Source: an uncultured Rhizobiaceae group bacterium
Lineage (GTDB): Bacteria; Pseudomonadota; Alphaproteobacteria; Rhizobiales; Rhizobiaceae
Direction of reading: 5' to 3'
Length of the DNA stretch: 64,000 nt
Assembly: GCA_937930845.1 (NCBI GenBank)
Contig: CALHBJ010000001.1
Location: 744,001-808,000, forward strand
In this document: positions 1-11,034 of the stretch, piece by piece
How positions within the stretch are numbered: position 1 is the stretch's first letter
Layout: every line of letters starts with the position of its first letter
The notes under the pieces: generated by a model
Databases searched by the model: none
Told to the model about the DNA's origin: nothing
The model's input: the letters and a program-made list of their open reading frames with translations, nothing else
Made by a program: the position numbers and the translations under genes

Positions 1-51
1 GCTTCTCGCAGCGAAGCCAATTCCCGCAATAATCAATTTTACATTTCGCAA
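1..51 (-). CDS. possible 5' end of a cobalamin-biosynthesis CobE/CbiG-like gene (partial)
   Basis: The minus strand reads 17 open codons to the window edge, including LIIAGIGFAARS, from a TTG at 51 or a second TTG at 36. The IAGIGF start resembles the N-terminus of CobE/CbiG C-terminal-like proteins. No ATG is available in this frame, and the two nearby minus-strand ATGs run into stops. Too little is visible to be sure; it could be chance. From here to 295 I see no other gene, only a perfect 10-bp palindrome CCCACGTGGG at 133-142. Confidence 0.25.
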   Translation of the reverse strand, partial: MRNVKLIIAGIGFAARS

Positions 52-295
52 TCGTCGGCCATGCTACCGCCAAGGCGCGCAAGTTCAGCCCGTGCCGAAT
101 ATTCCGTAACGTTAGGCGACTTTAGGGCCTTTCCCACGTGGGTCTAGTCTTGGGCCTGAATTATTTGAATTTTTTCCCCTGATGCGCGCAATTGTCGCCA
201 CCCACGAGGCAATTGGACACATGATGGGTTTGCAAGGACCGGATCGCGGCGAAATTAGGGGAAAATTGCGCGATTCCCCGGCGGAGATTTAAGAA

Positions 296-619
296 TCAGC
301 TCACAACCTGACATGGGCCCCATTTGTGGGGCATCCCATCCCCTACGGAAAGTTCCATCTCCTGGTCAGACAGTTGCTGGATCACAATGCGCTTTCCTGC
401 GTTCCAACTGCCGGGCGGTGCGATGTATACAAACCGGTGGCGGCCATAGTCGCCCTCCACCCGGTCGCCCGCCGGTGTGGTGATGATATTCCCATCAATT
501 GCCAGGCGGCCATCCTCATTGTTGCACCATTGTCCGTCCAGTGCATCGGCAAGAGATGGGCTGGCGCTGGCGCACAGTATCGCCGTTAATGTGAGTGAGC
601 AGATCGTTCTTCTACGCAT
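296..619 (-). CDS. small periplasmic protein of unknown function
   Basis: A 107-residue protein. It begins with a basic MRRR followed by a hydrophobic stretch and an AxA-like site (SPSLA-DA near residue 25), a classic Sec signal peptide. The mature part contains WCNNEDGRLAIDG and a late Cys (GPCQVV), so one disulfide between about residues 32 and 103 is possible. The pattern WC...DG.I.TP.GDRV.G.Y.RH resembles a conserved alphaproteobacterial family of unknown function (from memory). It ends the minus-strand run after hisG, separated by 36 bases. No function can be assigned. Confidence 0.75.
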   Translation of the reverse strand: MRRRTICSLTLTAILCASASPSLADALDGQWCNNEDGRLAIDGNIITTPAGDRVEGDYGRHRFVYIAPPGSWNAGKRIVIQQLSDQEMELSVGDGMPHKWGPCQVVS

Positions 620-655
620 GGGCGCAGAATATCACATTTGTTGGGTGATCAACAA

Positions 656-1357
656 TCAGGCGCGCGCGCCCTTGATCAGCGCGCTGATTTCGGCACTGGC
701 TATGCGCGTTTCATCGGACCAATTGGCACGAGTACTGGAAATCAAATTCGCCTGACTTTTCAAGACCACACCATCTTCAAGAACCTTGAGCCGGTTGGCA
801 CGAATGGTGCTGCCGGTGGATGTGATATCAACAATCGCATCGGCGCTGCCCGCCGCAGGTGCGCCTTCGGTGGCACCCAGACTTTCCACGATCCGGTAAA
901 CGCCAATGCCGTGATGGCCAAACCAGTTTTGAGTGAGTTGCCAATATTTCGTCGCCACGCGCAGCCTGCGCCCATAGCGGGCACGGTATTCAGCCGCCAC
1001 ATCGTCCAGATCCGCCATGGTTTCCACATCCACCCAGGCCTGGGGCACCGCCACCACCACATCGGCATGGCCAAAACCCAAGGGGGTTAAGAAATCAACG
1101 GTCTGGTCCACATGCGCTACGGTTTCACGCACCAGATCTTCGCCAGTAACACCCAAATGAACGGAGCCGCTGGCAAGTTCGCGGGCAATTTCGGAGGCCG
1201 ACAGGAACAGGATTTCCACATCGTCGCGCCCGGCAATGGTTGTTTGATAGGACCGCAGGTCTGCCGGGGGCAAGATGTTCAACCCGGCTTTGGTGAAGAC
1301 TTCAATGCAAGCTTCTTTCAGCCTTCCCTTGGAGGGAATTGCGATGGTGAGCGTCAT
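656..1357 (-). CDS. hisG: ATP phosphoribosyltransferase catalytic subunit, short form
   Basis: Catalyses the first step of histidine synthesis, joining ATP and PRPP. The 233-residue length and absence of a C-terminal regulatory domain mark the short form, which needs HisZ as regulatory partner; hisZ lies directly upstream. The N-terminus [15 protein letters not shown] and the segment [20 protein letters not shown] (PRPP-binding region) are diagnostic. A longer upstream reading frame exists, but ATG 1357 gives the family start and a 4-base overlap with the hisZ stop, suggesting translational coupling. It is the last gene of hisS-hisZ-hisG. Confidence 0.95.
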   Translation of the reverse strand: MTLTIAIPSKGRLKEACIEVFTKAGLNILPPADLRSYQTTIAGRDDVEILFLSASEIARELASGSVHLGVTGEDLVRETVAHVDQTVDFLTPLGFGHADVVVAVPQAWVDVETMADLDDVAAEYRARYGRRLRVATKYWQLTQNWFGHHGIGVYRIVESLGATEGAPAAGSADAIVDITSTGSTIRANRLKVLEDGVVLKSQANLISSTRANWSDETRIASAEISALIKGARA

Positions 1358-2475
1358 ACGGTTACTCCCCCCTTCGCTAATGTCTCCCCTGCGCTTTTCT
1401 CCACCACATCGAGACGATCCAGCGAGATGGAAAAGCCAACGGCAGGAACAGGGGTTTCGCTGCCCAAAAGACTGCACAGGCGGTCATAACGCCCGCCGCC
1501 TGCTATGCTGATGCCGGTGCGCATGTCGAGTGCCTCAAACAGCAGGCCGGAATAATATTCAAGCTTGCGGCCAAAAGAGGCACGGTAAACGACACGTTCG
1601 AGTTCTACTCCCAAACCGTGGGCCTGGGCCAGACGTCTGGCGAAAACGGTCAATGTCTCGCCAAAATCGACGCCCGATCGCACGGAGAACTCCTTCAATC
1701 GTGCCACGGCGTCGAGGGTTGGCGCTTCAATTGCCAGAAATCCGCGCAGAATGTCGGCCCGTTCCGGCGACAATTGAAAATCATTCAATCGTGTGGAGTC
1801 CATCATGCGCTTTGCCACATCGCGTGGTGCACGGCCGGATTTCGGGGAAATGCCGGCTTCGTCCATCAAGCCGCTCACATGGGCTTCCAGTGCAGCAAGA
1901 TCGCCAGATTTTGCCAGTTTCAACGCGGTGGCATCACCGCTGCGGCTGCCTTCTCCAGTCTCCAACCCGTCAATGATGGAGTGAAGCTTGTCGAGACTGC
2001 CGAAGGAGCGGATCAGGCGTTCCGTTATGGCGTCCGGCAATTCCAGATTGCCGACAACAGCCTTGAACAGATCCTGATCGCCCAGCACCACATTTACATT
2101 GCCAGCGCCTGCGATTTTAAGCGCGCTGAACATGTCGGCAATACACCGGGCATCAGCATCTGTGGTGTCTGTGTGGCCGAGATCTTCCAACCCGGCCTGC
2201 TGGAACTCGTCCACCCCATCACGGGCCTGGCGAAACACCACACCTCCATAAGCGTACCGATTAGTACTACCGCTCTGGATATGGTGTAGACACAGGGGAA
2301 TGGTGAATTCCGGACGCAGGCATTTGTCATCGCCATCGGCTGTCTGGGTCATGAAAATGCGGCGGCGCAGGTCTTCTCCGGCGGTTTCCAGAAACGGGTT
2401 GGCCGGTTGCAATATGGCAATATCTGCGCTGTCCGGCGCAACTGACTTTAGGAATTCGGCAAGCGCGTCAGCCAT
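1354..2475 (-). CDS. hisZ: ATP phosphoribosyltransferase regulatory subunit
   Basis: HisZ is a histidyl-tRNA-synthetase paralogue without aminoacylation activity. It forms a hetero-octamer with short HisG and confers histidine feedback control. The 373-residue protein keeps class II synthetase core signatures ([30 protein letters not shown]) but lacks the anticodon-binding domain. ATG 2475 overlaps the hisS end by 8 bases; a start at 2514 would add 13 residues within hisS. The overlaps on both sides indicate one transcript with hisS and hisG. Confidence 0.93.
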   Translation of the reverse strand: MADALAEFLKSVAPDSADIAILQPANPFLETAGEDLRRRIFMTQTADGDDKCLRPEFTIPLCLHHIQSGSTNRYAYGGVVFRQARDGVDEFQQAGLEDLGHTDTTDADARCIADMFSALKIAGAGNVNVVLGDQDLFKAVVGNLELPDAITERLIRSFGSLDKLHSIIDGLETGEGSRSGDATALKLAKSGDLAALEAHVSGLMDEAGISPKSGRAPRDVAKRMMDSTRLNDFQLSPERADILRGFLAIEAPTLDAVARLKEFSVRSGVDFGETLTVFARRLAQAHGLGVELERVVYRASFGRKLEYYSGLLFEALDMRTGISIAGGGRYDRLCSLLGSETPVPAVGFSISLDRLDVVEKSAGETLAKGGVTV

Positions 2476-3949
2476 CACGGTCGGCTTTCTGGGCTGCAAG
2501 AATATCGCGGACAATGGCCACCATATCTTCCAGCTTCACCACCTGCTGGGCCGGGCGCGCAGCGCGCCATTCTTCGTTGTCAGTGATCTCTTCTGCCAAG
2601 CGTTTGCCCGCAATCAAATCCTTGATCTGCACTTCGCCGGCGGCACGTTCATCGCTGCCCTGAATGATGGCAACGGGCGATCCGCGCCTGTCGGCATATT
2701 GCAATTGCTTGCCAAACTGTTTGGGATTGCCCTGATACATTTCAGCCCGGATGCCCGCATTGCGCAGGCTTTGGACCATCTGCTGATATCCTGCCAGCGC
2801 TTGTGTTTCCCGGTCCATGACACACACAATAACCGGCGCCAGCACATCGTCGCTGTCCAGCTTACCCAGGTTTTTCAACGCGGTCATGAGGCGCGACACA
2901 CCGATGGAAAAGCCGGTGGCCGGTATATCCTGCCCGGTAAAGCGTTTCACCAGACCATCATAACGACCGCCGCCAGCAACCGAACCAAAAGTTACGGTTT
3001 CACCCTTTTCGTTGGTAACGGGGAAAGTGAGTTCGCATTCGTAGACAGGGCCGGTGTAATATTCGAGGCCACGGACTACGGATGGGTCAATCTTGATCTG
3101 GTCTTCGCCATATCCGCTCGCGTTGAGAATGGCTTGAACAATGCTCAATTCAGATTGACCCGCCACAAAACCAGCTTGGGAAGAAAGTGCTGCGTTTTCC
3201 TTGCCCGATATGTAGTCCAGTATTGTACTGGACTGGTCTGCCGACAGGCCTGCTCCCTTGGTGAAATCGCCGCTTTCATCCATGCGTCCCTCACTCAGGA
3301 GCAATCGCACCCCTTCGACACCGAATTTGTCCAGTTTGTCGATGGCGCGCAGAACTCCGAGCTTCTGGTCATCATCCTCGACGCCGATGGCTTCCATTAC
3401 GCCATCGAGCACTTTGCGGTTGTTGACCCGCACGATGTAATCGCCGCGCGCAACCCCCAGTGCTTCCATCGTGTCGGCCATCATCATGCACATTTCCGCA
3501 TCTGCGGATGGATTGGGGGCACCAACCGTATCGGCATCGAATTGCATAAACTGGCGGAAACGGCCCGGACCGGGCTTTTCGTTGCGGAACACATAGCCTG
3601 CCCGGTAAGTTCGATACGGTGTTTGCAACTCATTGATATTTTGTGCGAAATGCCGCGCCAACGGGGCTGTCAGGTCATAGCGCAGGCTCATCCATTGCTC
3701 GTCATCATCCTGCAAGGAAAACACCCCGGCATTGGGCCGGTCGGTGTCTGGCAGGAATTTTCCAAGCGCGTCTGTATATTCAAACATGGGGGTTTCGACC
3801 GGATCGAAACCATAGCGTTCGTAGACTTCTTTAATGGTCGCGAGCATTTTTTCTGTGGCGCGGATATCACTCGCCGAACGGTCGACAAATCCGCGGGGCT
3901 GGCGCGCTTTCAGGCGCTGGGGTTTCTTAGGTTTCTGCTTGCTGGACAT
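2468..3949 (-). CDS. hisS: histidyl-tRNA synthetase, alphaproteobacterial type
   Basis: Charges tRNA-His with histidine. The 493-residue protein has motif 2 as [17 protein letters not shown] (about residues 121-137), the histidine-binding [11 protein letters not shown] and a C-terminal anticodon-binding domain. Motif 2 differs from the RHERPQKGRYRQFHQL type of most bacteria (from memory) and matches the alphaproteobacterial form that charges tRNA-His lacking G-1 and carrying A73. The tRNA-His at 31100-31176 has exactly these features. I chose ATG 3949 over an in-frame ATG at 3964. In the 279 bases upstream, 4022-4035 is a small CCAGCA/TGCTGG hairpin; nothing else was recognised. Confidence 0.95.
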   Translation of the reverse strand: MSSKQKPKKPQRLKARQPRGFVDRSASDIRATEKMLATIKEVYERYGFDPVETPMFEYTDALGKFLPDTDRPNAGVFSLQDDDEQWMSLRYDLTAPLARHFAQNINELQTPYRTYRAGYVFRNEKPGPGRFRQFMQFDADTVGAPNPSADAEMCMMMADTMEALGVARGDYIVRVNNRKVLDGVMEAIGVEDDDQKLGVLRAIDKLDKFGVEGVRLLLSEGRMDESGDFTKGAGLSADQSSTILDYISGKENAALSSQAGFVAGQSELSIVQAILNASGYGEDQIKIDPSVVRGLEYYTGPVYECELTFPVTNEKGETVTFGSVAGGGRYDGLVKRFTGQDIPATGFSIGVSRLMTALKNLGKLDSDDVLAPVIVCVMDRETQALAGYQQMVQSLRNAGIRAEMYQGNPKQFGKQLQYADRRGSPVAIIQGSDERAAGEVQIKDLIAGKRLAEEITDNEEWRAARPAQQVVKLEDMVAIVRDILAAQKADRDG

Positions 3950-4228
3950 GGTGAGGTTCTTCAAAAACGGGAGGTCGATTTTGGCGTTTCAGCCGGTTTG
4001 AAAACACTTGAACCGGAACAGCCAGCAAGTGCTGGAAACGCAAATGCCTGTTGCCGGATCAAGCGCCGGTATGTCGGTGCAATTCGTGCCGATGCAATTT
4101 GGCGCTCACGCGGAGTTTCAGGCTTGAAATCATGGCCGCGTGATAGAGTCTTGAGGGCCGTGACGCAAGTTTTATCCGCTCACACAATCGCGCTATGATA
4201 TATCCATCGCAGCTCTTGGGGCGCATAT

Positions 4229-5140
4229 TTGGAGATGCATGTGCAGGAAACGGTGGATCATCGCGCTTTTATGGCCGCCCTTCCCGGTGCGGTTAAGGCC
4301 CAATTGACCCGTATTGATGACCGCGCATCGGCGTTGCATTTGCTGGTGCATCTGGCGGCCATTGCTCTGACGGGGGCTCTGATTGCCCTTCAAATTCCGT
4401 TCTGGCCGGTACTTTTGCTCCTCCAGGGGGTGTTGATCATCGCCCTGTTCACGGTTGAGCATGAATGCACCCATAAATCGACTTTCACCAGCACCATTTG
4501 GAATGACTGGATTGGGCGGTTTTGTGGCGTGTTGATCTTGCTGCCGTTTGAGTGGTTTCGCTATTTCCACATGGCGCACCACCGCTACACAAACGATCCT
4601 GTCAAAGACCCCGAACTGATGTATGGCGAGCGGCCCAATTCCTGGGTCACCTATCTGATACACCTTTCAGGATATGGCTATTGGACCGGCATGGCGCGGG
4701 TGTTGTTTGCCAATGGTTTGGGCCGCGCAAATGAAGGCTTTATTCCCAAACCCGCAATCCAGCGCATCCGCCGGGAGGCGCGGGGCATGATGGCGATTTA
4801 TTTTGCCGTGATTGCCAGTCTGTTTGTCACGCCGGTATTGTTGTGGGCCTGGATTGTTCCCGCCCTGATCGGGCAACCCTTCCTGCGCATGTTCCTGCTT
4901 GCCGAACACGGACAATGCCCGCCGGTGGCGAATATGTTTGAAAACACGCGCACCACATTCACATCATCCCTTGTGCGCTATTTGACCTGGAACGCTTCCT
5001 ACCATGTGGAACATCACACATTTCCGTCTGTTCCAGGCCACAATCTGCCTGCCCTGCACACCCATATGAAAGACCAGTTGCAGGTCACATCCCCCGGATA
5101 CCGGCAATTCATATCCAACTATCCAGACAAATTCTCTTGA
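4229..5140 (+). CDS. membrane fatty acid desaturase
   Basis: Integral-membrane di-iron desaturase of about 303 residues. All three histidine boxes are present: HECTH (about residue 92), HMAHHRYTN (about 118) and HVEHHTFP (about 260). Hydrophobic segments lie around residues 37-75, 105-115 and 195-225, as expected. The substrate (acyl lipid, beta-carotene-like or other) cannot be read from the sequence. The start may be TTG 4229 or ATG 4235; they differ by two residues, and neither has an ideal ribosome-binding site. It stands alone in its orientation, followed 67 bases later by the EamA transporter gene. Confidence 0.85.
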   Translation: MEMHVQETVDHRAFMAALPGAVKAQLTRIDDRASALHLLVHLAAIALTGALIALQIPFWPVLLLLQGVLIIALFTVEHECTHKSTFTSTIWNDWIGRFCGVLILLPFEWFRYFHMAHHRYTNDPVKDPELMYGERPNSWVTYLIHLSGYGYWTGMARVLFANGLGRANEGFIPKPAIQRIRREARGMMAIYFAVIASLFVTPVLLWAWIVPALIGQPFLRMFLLAEHGQCPPVANMFENTRTTFTSSLVRYLTWNASYHVEHHTFPSVPGHNLPALHTHMKDQLQVTSPGYRQFISNYPDKFS

Positions 5141-5207
5141 TTGGATAGACGTGCGGAACAGGTTAGAAGACCTTTCCATTTTATGCCAAAGGCTGATCGC
5201 TCTCCCT

Positions 5208-6087
5208 ATGCGCCTTTTCCTACTCGTATCCCTGTGCATGATTGCTTTTGGTGGCAATTCCGTGCTCGCCCGTTTGGCGCTGGTGGATGGGGCCATGGAC
5301 GCCGCCAGCTATTCCGGTGTCCGTTTGATCTCCGGGGCTGTGATGTTGTGCATTCTGGTGGGGTTTGGCCGCAATGGCTCAACGCTGACCAAACAGATTG
5401 CGGGCCATGGCAACTGGATTTCGGCTGCGGCCCTGTTTGGTTATGCGGCCGCATTTTCCTTCGCCTATCTCCAGATGGATACGGGCCTGGGCGCGCTTGT
5501 GCTGTTTGCTTGCGTACAGGCAACGATGATCGCGTGGGGGGTGGCACATGGTCAGCGGCCCAATCTGGCTGAATGGGCGGGCATTGTGCTTGCCTTTGGT
5601 GCGTTCACACAGCTTGTTGCACCCATATCCCTATCCGATGGCCCGTCCAGTTTTGTCGCGCCACCACTTGTGGCAACGTTGTTAATGGCGATTTCCGGCA
5701 TCGCCTGGGGCATATATACGTTGAGAGGTCGTGCCGCGCCTGATGCCTTGCTGGCAACCACGGGCAATTTCGTGCGTTCGGTTCCCATGGCGTTGGTGTT
5801 GAGCATCACGGCTGTACTGGCATTCGACCTGCTGACGATTTCCACGTCAGGCATGGTTCTGGCCATTGCCTCAGGTGCGATTACTTCGGCGCTGGGTTAT
5901 GCCCTGTGGTATGCCTGCCAGCCCAGTCTGTCGCCAACAACTTCCGCTGTCGTTCAACTCAGTGCTCCGGCAATCGCCACGCTGGGCGGTGTCATATTTG
6001 CCGGTGAAGCGCTGACCTTGCGTTTTGTGGTGTGCTCCGTGCTGATATTGGGCGGCATCGCATTGACGATATTAGCCAAGAACAAAC

Positions 6088-6101
<14 letters not shown>
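5208..6101 (+). CDS. EamA/DMT-superfamily transporter
   Basis: A 297-residue protein with about ten hydrophobic segments arranged as two EamA repeats, typical of drug/metabolite exporters. The substrate is unknown. The frame is open back to a GTG at 5151, but ATG 5208 (MRLFLLVSLCMIAFGGNS) starts just before the first membrane helix, as in the family. The reading frame converges on tag, and the 3' ends overlap by 14 bases. Confidence 0.82.
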
Positions 6102-6735
<634 letters not shown>

Positions 6736-6866
6736 CGTGCCACTTTCACCCTTGATTGAATTTACACAGGTCATGACGCGCATTTGATGACAATCGCGCC
6801 GCAACCGTTGTACGAGTATAGGGTGCAAATTTGGCCGGGACCATTGGTTCCTTTGCCGGGGACATC

Positions 6867-7586
6867 ATGTTCTTGAAAATATCTATTCGATGGCTTCTCA
6901 CACTTTCGCTTTGTATGGCAGCCACCCATTCTGCGCGGGCCTTTAGCGAGGCGGATGTCATTGATGGATTTCGCAAAACGGTGTTTGGCTCTGAATTCGG
7001 CCAATCCATATTTTATCCCAATTATGTGCGCAAATTTTCACGCCAGGTGCGTTTTCATGTGGTGTCCAGCGCCGGTGCCGATGCGCGTTCGAAAGTCGAA
7101 AAGTTTGTTTTGAGCCTGGAGCGGTTGATTGCAGGATTGGATGTTAAACTGGTCAATTCACGGAAACAGGCAAGCTTTGTCGTCCATGTGGTGAAGCGGC
7201 GCGATTATGAAAGCACAGTTCAAAAACAGATAAATGGCGGGCGCTCCAACCCACCGGCGCGGGGCCGTTGCATGGTACGTGCCATCTTTAGTCGCTCAGG
7301 CATTTCCCGTGCAGATGCGGTGATCGTTGCTGACGAAGGGCCGCGTTTGCTGTCGCGTTGCATGACGGAAGAGATTTTGCAGGGACTTGGGCCGCTCAAT
7401 GATGATGCAACGCTGCAATACAGCATGTTCAACGATACCAGCCCCTACCGTTCATTTCAGAGGTTTGATCGGTTGATCCTCAACATGCTTTACGACAGCC
7501 GCGTGAAAGCTGGCATGCGTGAAAGCGATGTGGCACCGCTTTTGCCCGCTTTATACAAGCGCGCGGCGGCCCGGATGGGGCACTAA
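6867..7586 (+). CDS. DUF2927-like secreted protein
   Basis: A 239-residue protein. MFLKISIRWLLTLSLCMAATHSARA is a signal peptide with a cleavage site after ARA. The C-terminal half contains LSRCMTEEILQGLGPLNDD and FDRLILNMLYDSRVKAGM, which I recognise as the DUF2927 pattern. Function is unknown; the exported location is inferred from the signal. ATG 6867 is preferred over an in-frame start at 6831 because it gives a standard signal peptide. The following 281 bases to 7867 contain no gene that I can support. Confidence 0.75.
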   Translation: MFLKISIRWLLTLSLCMAATHSARAFSEADVIDGFRKTVFGSEFGQSIFYPNYVRKFSRQVRFHVVSSAGADARSKVEKFVLSLERLIAGLDVKLVNSRKQASFVVHVVKRRDYESTVQKQINGGRSNPPARGRCMVRAIFSRSGISRADAVIVADEGPRLLSRCMTEEILQGLGPLNDDATLQYSMFNDTSPYRSFQRFDRLILNMLYDSRVKAGMRESDVAPLLPALYKRAAARMGH

Positions 7587-7867
7587 GGAAAGCTGGTTTT
7601 GGAAGATATGCTGCGCTTTTGCACGGCAACAATGTGGGCTGGTATTCCCAGTGTCAGGACAACGTGATTAACAAAATGTTGCGTTAACCATTGGCGTTAA
7701 AGCCTGTTTTACCACGGCCAAAAGTAAACAGAGACTTTAAGCATTCGTGCCAATTTGATTCACTTTTCGGTTTCCTTTCCCTCGCACTGTCTTTTGCAGG
7801 TGATCTTGTAAGCAAATGCAAGGTCGCGTCTTGCTGCCACGACGAATGTAACGAGTAGAGGCCGTCA

Positions 7868-8635
7868 ATGCTGAAGAAGTTTATCCAGACTTTCGCCGCC
7901 ACCGCCATTTTGTGCACCGGTATGATCGAAGCCAATGCCGGGAAGCGTTATGCCACGCCTCCGCCATTGACCTTAAGCCCTGATTTATCGTCCCCCTGGA
8001 CATTGCAGGTCTCTCCCCCAAAAAGGCGCGCCAGCCGGGCGGAGCGCAAACAGGCCAAACGGCCCGCAGGACTGCGGCGCTTGCGTAAACAGACCTACAA
8101 TGGTGTTAGAACCCGAAAGCGCAAACAATCTTCCATTGTAACAGCAACTTATCGCCGCCCGGCCAAACCGTCGATCGTGCAGCCCAGCCTGCGGCCAAAA
8201 GTGGTTTCCTATTCCGGAGAGGCCAGCCCGGGTACAGTGATCATCAATACGATTGAGCGCCGCCTCTATCTGGTTCTCCCAAATGGCAAGGCCCGCAAAT
8301 ATGCCGTGGGTGTGGGGAAACCTGGATTCGAATGGGCAGGCTCACACAAAGTGACCCGCAAAACGGAATGGCCATCGTGGACCCCGCCCAAGGAAATGAT
8401 CGTTCGCGAACGTGCCAAGGGCCGCGAATTACCCAATTTCATGCCCGGTGGACCTGAAAATCCCATGGGCGCACGCGCGCTCTATCTGGGTTCGACTCTG
8501 TATCGTATTCACGGGACAAATCAGGACTGGAGCATTGGCAAAGCCGTATCTTCAGGCTGTATTCGCATGCGCAATGTGGATGTGATGGACCTCTATGACC
8601 GGGTGCCTGTTGGGGCCCGTGTTAAGGTAATTTGA
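7868..8635 (+). CDS. L,D-transpeptidase (YkuD domain)
   Basis: Periplasmic enzyme that cross-links peptidoglycan stem peptides or anchors proteins to the wall. The 255-residue protein starts with a signal peptide (MLKKFIQTFAATAILCTGMIEANA). A basic Arg/Lys-rich linker runs from about residue 50 to 105, and a YkuD domain from about 125 to the end. The catalytic motif is visible: H of RIHGTNQ, then SSGCIRMRN with nucleophile Cys about 16 residues later. The serine before GC replaces the more common His of S/T-H-G-C. Single-gene unit. Confidence 0.9.
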   Translation: MLKKFIQTFAATAILCTGMIEANAGKRYATPPPLTLSPDLSSPWTLQVSPPKRRASRAERKQAKRPAGLRRLRKQTYNGVRTRKRKQSSIVTATYRRPAKPSIVQPSLRPKVVSYSGEASPGTVIINTIERRLYLVLPNGKARKYAVGVGKPGFEWAGSHKVTRKTEWPSWTPPKEMIVRERAKGRELPNFMPGGPENPMGARALYLGSTLYRIHGTNQDWSIGKAVSSGCIRMRNVDVMDLYDRVPVGARVKVI

Positions 8636-8834
8636 TTCGCATTCACTGCGCTCAACGGTGCCGGGGTCGTATCGGCCCTGGCCAAATCGGGAGTTATTGG
8701 CCACCGGTTTGTCTGTAAAAGGCGTCACATTTTGGCAACATGTTAGGACAAGTTGCGAATATCGCCGCAAAATCAGCCGTTCACGGACAAAAATTGAACA
8801 GGTTTGCGTCGACTCTGGATGAAGGAAACGAGTA

Positions 8835-9578
8835 TTGTCTGATCGAAATCATATGTACGCGCCCAGCGTTGGAGTCGTCGACTTGGCTTTTTCGACCAAA
8901 TTGAACCAGATCACTTGTACAGCCGCCCTCGCTGCAATCTTGTCGCTTGGTGGTTCTGTTGTTGCGCTAGACCGCGCTCAGGCGGAAGCAACGATTTCCG
9001 TATTTGGCGGCGCAAACTTTTCGCCCCACTCTGAAGTCGACTACGATTTCAATAATGGCACGTCTGGCGATACCACTGTTCAGTGGGATGGCGCTTCCTT
9101 TGAGATGCCGCCCTATTATGGTGTGCGCGCAACATGGTGGCTCGATCAGGCACCGAATTTCGGTATTGCTGCCGAATTCACCCATGCCAAGGTCAAGGCA
9201 GATCCCCTGCCCGCAGATTTCAGCGTTCTGGAATTCACGGATGGGATCAATTTCGTGACGTTGAACGGTATTTACCGCCGCGATATCGGAAATGGTTTCA
9301 CACCTTACATCGGCGTTGGTGCCGGGATCTCCGTTCCCCATGTGGAAGCGGATGACGGCCCTGGTGGCGCACCTGCCACGCTGGAATATCAGGTAACAGG
9401 ATTCGCAGCGCAGGCTTTTGTCGGCGTTGATTATTCGCTGACGGACAATTGGTCTGTGTTTGGCGAATTGAAAAGCACATACGGACAGGTTGAGGCTGAC
9501 CTGGAAGGTGGCGGTGAGCTGAGCACCGATATCATCAGCAATCAGATCATTTTGGGCATCACATACAAAGTGTTCTGA
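8835..9578 (+). CDS. outer-membrane beta-barrel protein
   Basis: A 247-residue protein with a signal-like hydrophobic stretch at about residues 30-45, then alternating strands ending in ...NQIILGITYKVF. The terminal Phe is the C-terminal signature of outer-membrane barrels. Family context: OmpW/Omp25-like porin-fold proteins with eight strands (ISVFGGANFSP..., YGVRATWW, PYIGVGAGI, AFVGVDYSL). TTG 8835 has a good AAGGAA eight bases upstream; ATG 8853 is the alternative. Function is unspecified (envelope stability or small-molecule passage). A terminator follows. Confidence 0.75.
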   Translation: MSDRNHMYAPSVGVVDLAFSTKLNQITCTAALAAILSLGGSVVALDRAQAEATISVFGGANFSPHSEVDYDFNNGTSGDTTVQWDGASFEMPPYYGVRATWWLDQAPNFGIAAEFTHAKVKADPLPADFSVLEFTDGINFVTLNGIYRRDIGNGFTPYIGVGAGISVPHVEADDGPGGAPATLEYQVTGFAAQAFVGVDYSLTDNWSVFGELKSTYGQVEADLEGGGELSTDIISNQIILGITYKVF

Positions 9579-9608
9579 TCAAACTAACGGAATTCTCCGG
9601 GGAAATTG

Positions 9609-9643
9609 ACGGGGTCTCTGCACATCTGCAGGGCCCCGTTTTC
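9609..9643 (+). terminator. intrinsic terminator after the beta-barrel gene
   Basis: ACGGGG (9609-9614) pairs with CCCCGT (9634-9639), with further pairs inside (CTCTGCA/TGCAGG region), followed by a T-rich tract. It lies 30 bases after the stop of the barrel gene and separates it from convergent glcF. Confidence 0.7.
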
Positions 9644-9658
9644 CGTTTTCGTCCTGAA

Positions 9659-11026
9659 TTATTCAGCCGCTTGTATGGCCGGTGACTGCGCGTGGGAAAG
9701 TTGACCAGCCCCGCCAGGCAAATCGCGCAGTTCATCGGGCATTTCGCCACCATGGGCCCAATTGAGCAGTTTGATTGTGTGGAGCACCGGCACACCGGTT
9801 CCACCGGCAATTTGGGTTAAGCACCCAATATTGCCTGCCGCGATCACCTGGGGTGCCGTGCCCAGGATGTTCTTGATCTTGCGGTCGCGCAATTGGCCCG
9901 CAATCTCCGGCTGGAGAATGTTGTAGGTGCCCGCAGACCCGCAGCACAGGTGACCTTCGGGTGCTTCGGCAACGCTGAACCCTGCCGCGCGGAGCAAATC
10001 CTTGGGTGCCGACTTGATCTGCTGGCCATGCTGCAAGGAACAGGCGGCGTGATAGGTCACGCGCAAATCGCCAGGCAGGTTGGCTGGAGGCAGATCGATG
10101 GTGGGCAGATATTCGCTGATGTCCATGGCCAGGGCCGATACTTTTGCCGCCCGGTCCGCCCAATCTGGGTCATGGCGCAACATGTAGCCGTAATCCTTGA
10201 TCGTCGTCCCACAACCCGATGTGGTGATGATGATGGCATCAAGTCCGCCATTTTCCATCTCTTTGGTCCACACACCGACCATGTGCCGGGCAGCCTCCAA
10301 GGCCTGCTCTTCCTTGCCCATATGATGAACCAGGGATCCGCAACAGGCTTCTCCCCGGGGCAACACGACTTCAACCCCTGCCCGGTTCAACAATTCAATT
10401 GTGGCCTTGTTGATACCATCATCGAGCACAGGCTGGGCACAACCGCTCAACAGGGCCACGCGGGCTTTGCTGCCCCCCTGCTGGGGTGCAAATCGTCCCG
10501 GAGTGGTATGGGGTTTTGGGCCGCTGACGCTGGAAGGCGCCAGGCGGATCATCGCCGCCAATGGGCGCAGAGCGTCAATTTTGTCCAACAAGGGTGCAAA
10601 AGGTTTGCCCAGGACGGACGCCCTGACCGCAAATCTGAAACGGTCCCGATAGGGCAAGACCATGGCCAGAAGACCGCGAATGGAGCGGCTGATCAGCGGT
10701 CGCTTATAGGTCTTGTCAATATGGGTTCGCGCATGATCGACCAGATGCATGTAATGCACCCCGGACGGGCATGTGGACATGCAAGACAAGCAAGACAGGC
10801 ATCTGTCGATATGTTTAACCACATGATCATCCGCCGGACGTTCGTTTTCCAGCATGTCCTTGATGAGATAAATGCGCCCGCGGGGCGAGTCCAATTCATT
10901 GCCAAGTGTCACATAGGTTGGACATGTGGCTGTGCAAAAGCCGCAATGAACGCAACTGCGCAGAATTGAATCCACGTCTTCAATTTGCGGATCAGCCAGT
11001 TGGGCAAGGGAAAAGTGAGTTTGCAT
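9659..11026 (-). CDS. glcF: glycolate (or D-lactate) oxidase iron-sulfur subunit
   Basis: Passes electrons from the flavoprotein subunits GlcD/GlcE to the respiratory chain. The 455-residue protein has two ferredoxin-type clusters, CVHCGFCTATCP (about residue 25) and CLSCLSCMSTCP (about 75), and two CCG domains (EACCGSLVHH; HLCCGSAGTYN) as in heterodisulfide-reductase-like proteins. It is third in glcD-glcE-glcF, eight bases after glcE. The substrate could be glycolate or D-lactate; the neighbouring lutABC and TRAP genes make lactate plausible. Confidence 0.92.
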   Translation of the reverse strand: MQTHFSLAQLADPQIEDVDSILRSCVHCGFCTATCPTYVTLGNELDSPRGRIYLIKDMLENERPADDHVVKHIDRCLSCLSCMSTCPSGVHYMHLVDHARTHIDKTYKRPLISRSIRGLLAMVLPYRDRFRFAVRASVLGKPFAPLLDKIDALRPLAAMIRLAPSSVSGPKPHTTPGRFAPQQGGSKARVALLSGCAQPVLDDGINKATIELLNRAGVEVVLPRGEACCGSLVHHMGKEEQALEAARHMVGVWTKEMENGGLDAIIITTSGCGTTIKDYGYMLRHDPDWADRAAKVSALAMDISEYLPTIDLPPANLPGDLRVTYHAACSLQHGQQIKSAPKDLLRAAGFSVAEAPEGHLCCGSAGTYNILQPEIAGQLRDRKIKNILGTAPQVIAAGNIGCLTQIAGGTGVPVLHTIKLLNWAHGGEMPDELRDLPGGAGQLSHAQSPAIQAAE

Positions 11027-11034
11027 GGCTTATC

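Noticed and set aside
133-142. CCCACGTGGG palindrome as an operator
   Set aside because: Single short palindrome with no second copy or adjacent regulator; could be chance.
2300-4198. 632-codon open frame on the plus strand opposite hisZ and hisS
   Set aside because: It is fully antisense to well-supported hisS/hisZ and has no family-like motifs; long shadow frames are common at this base composition.
7672-7696. Two TTAA-type repeats suggesting CtrA sites before the L,D-transpeptidase
   Set aside because: Spacings between TTAA elements are 12 and 9, not the N7 of the CtrA consensus.
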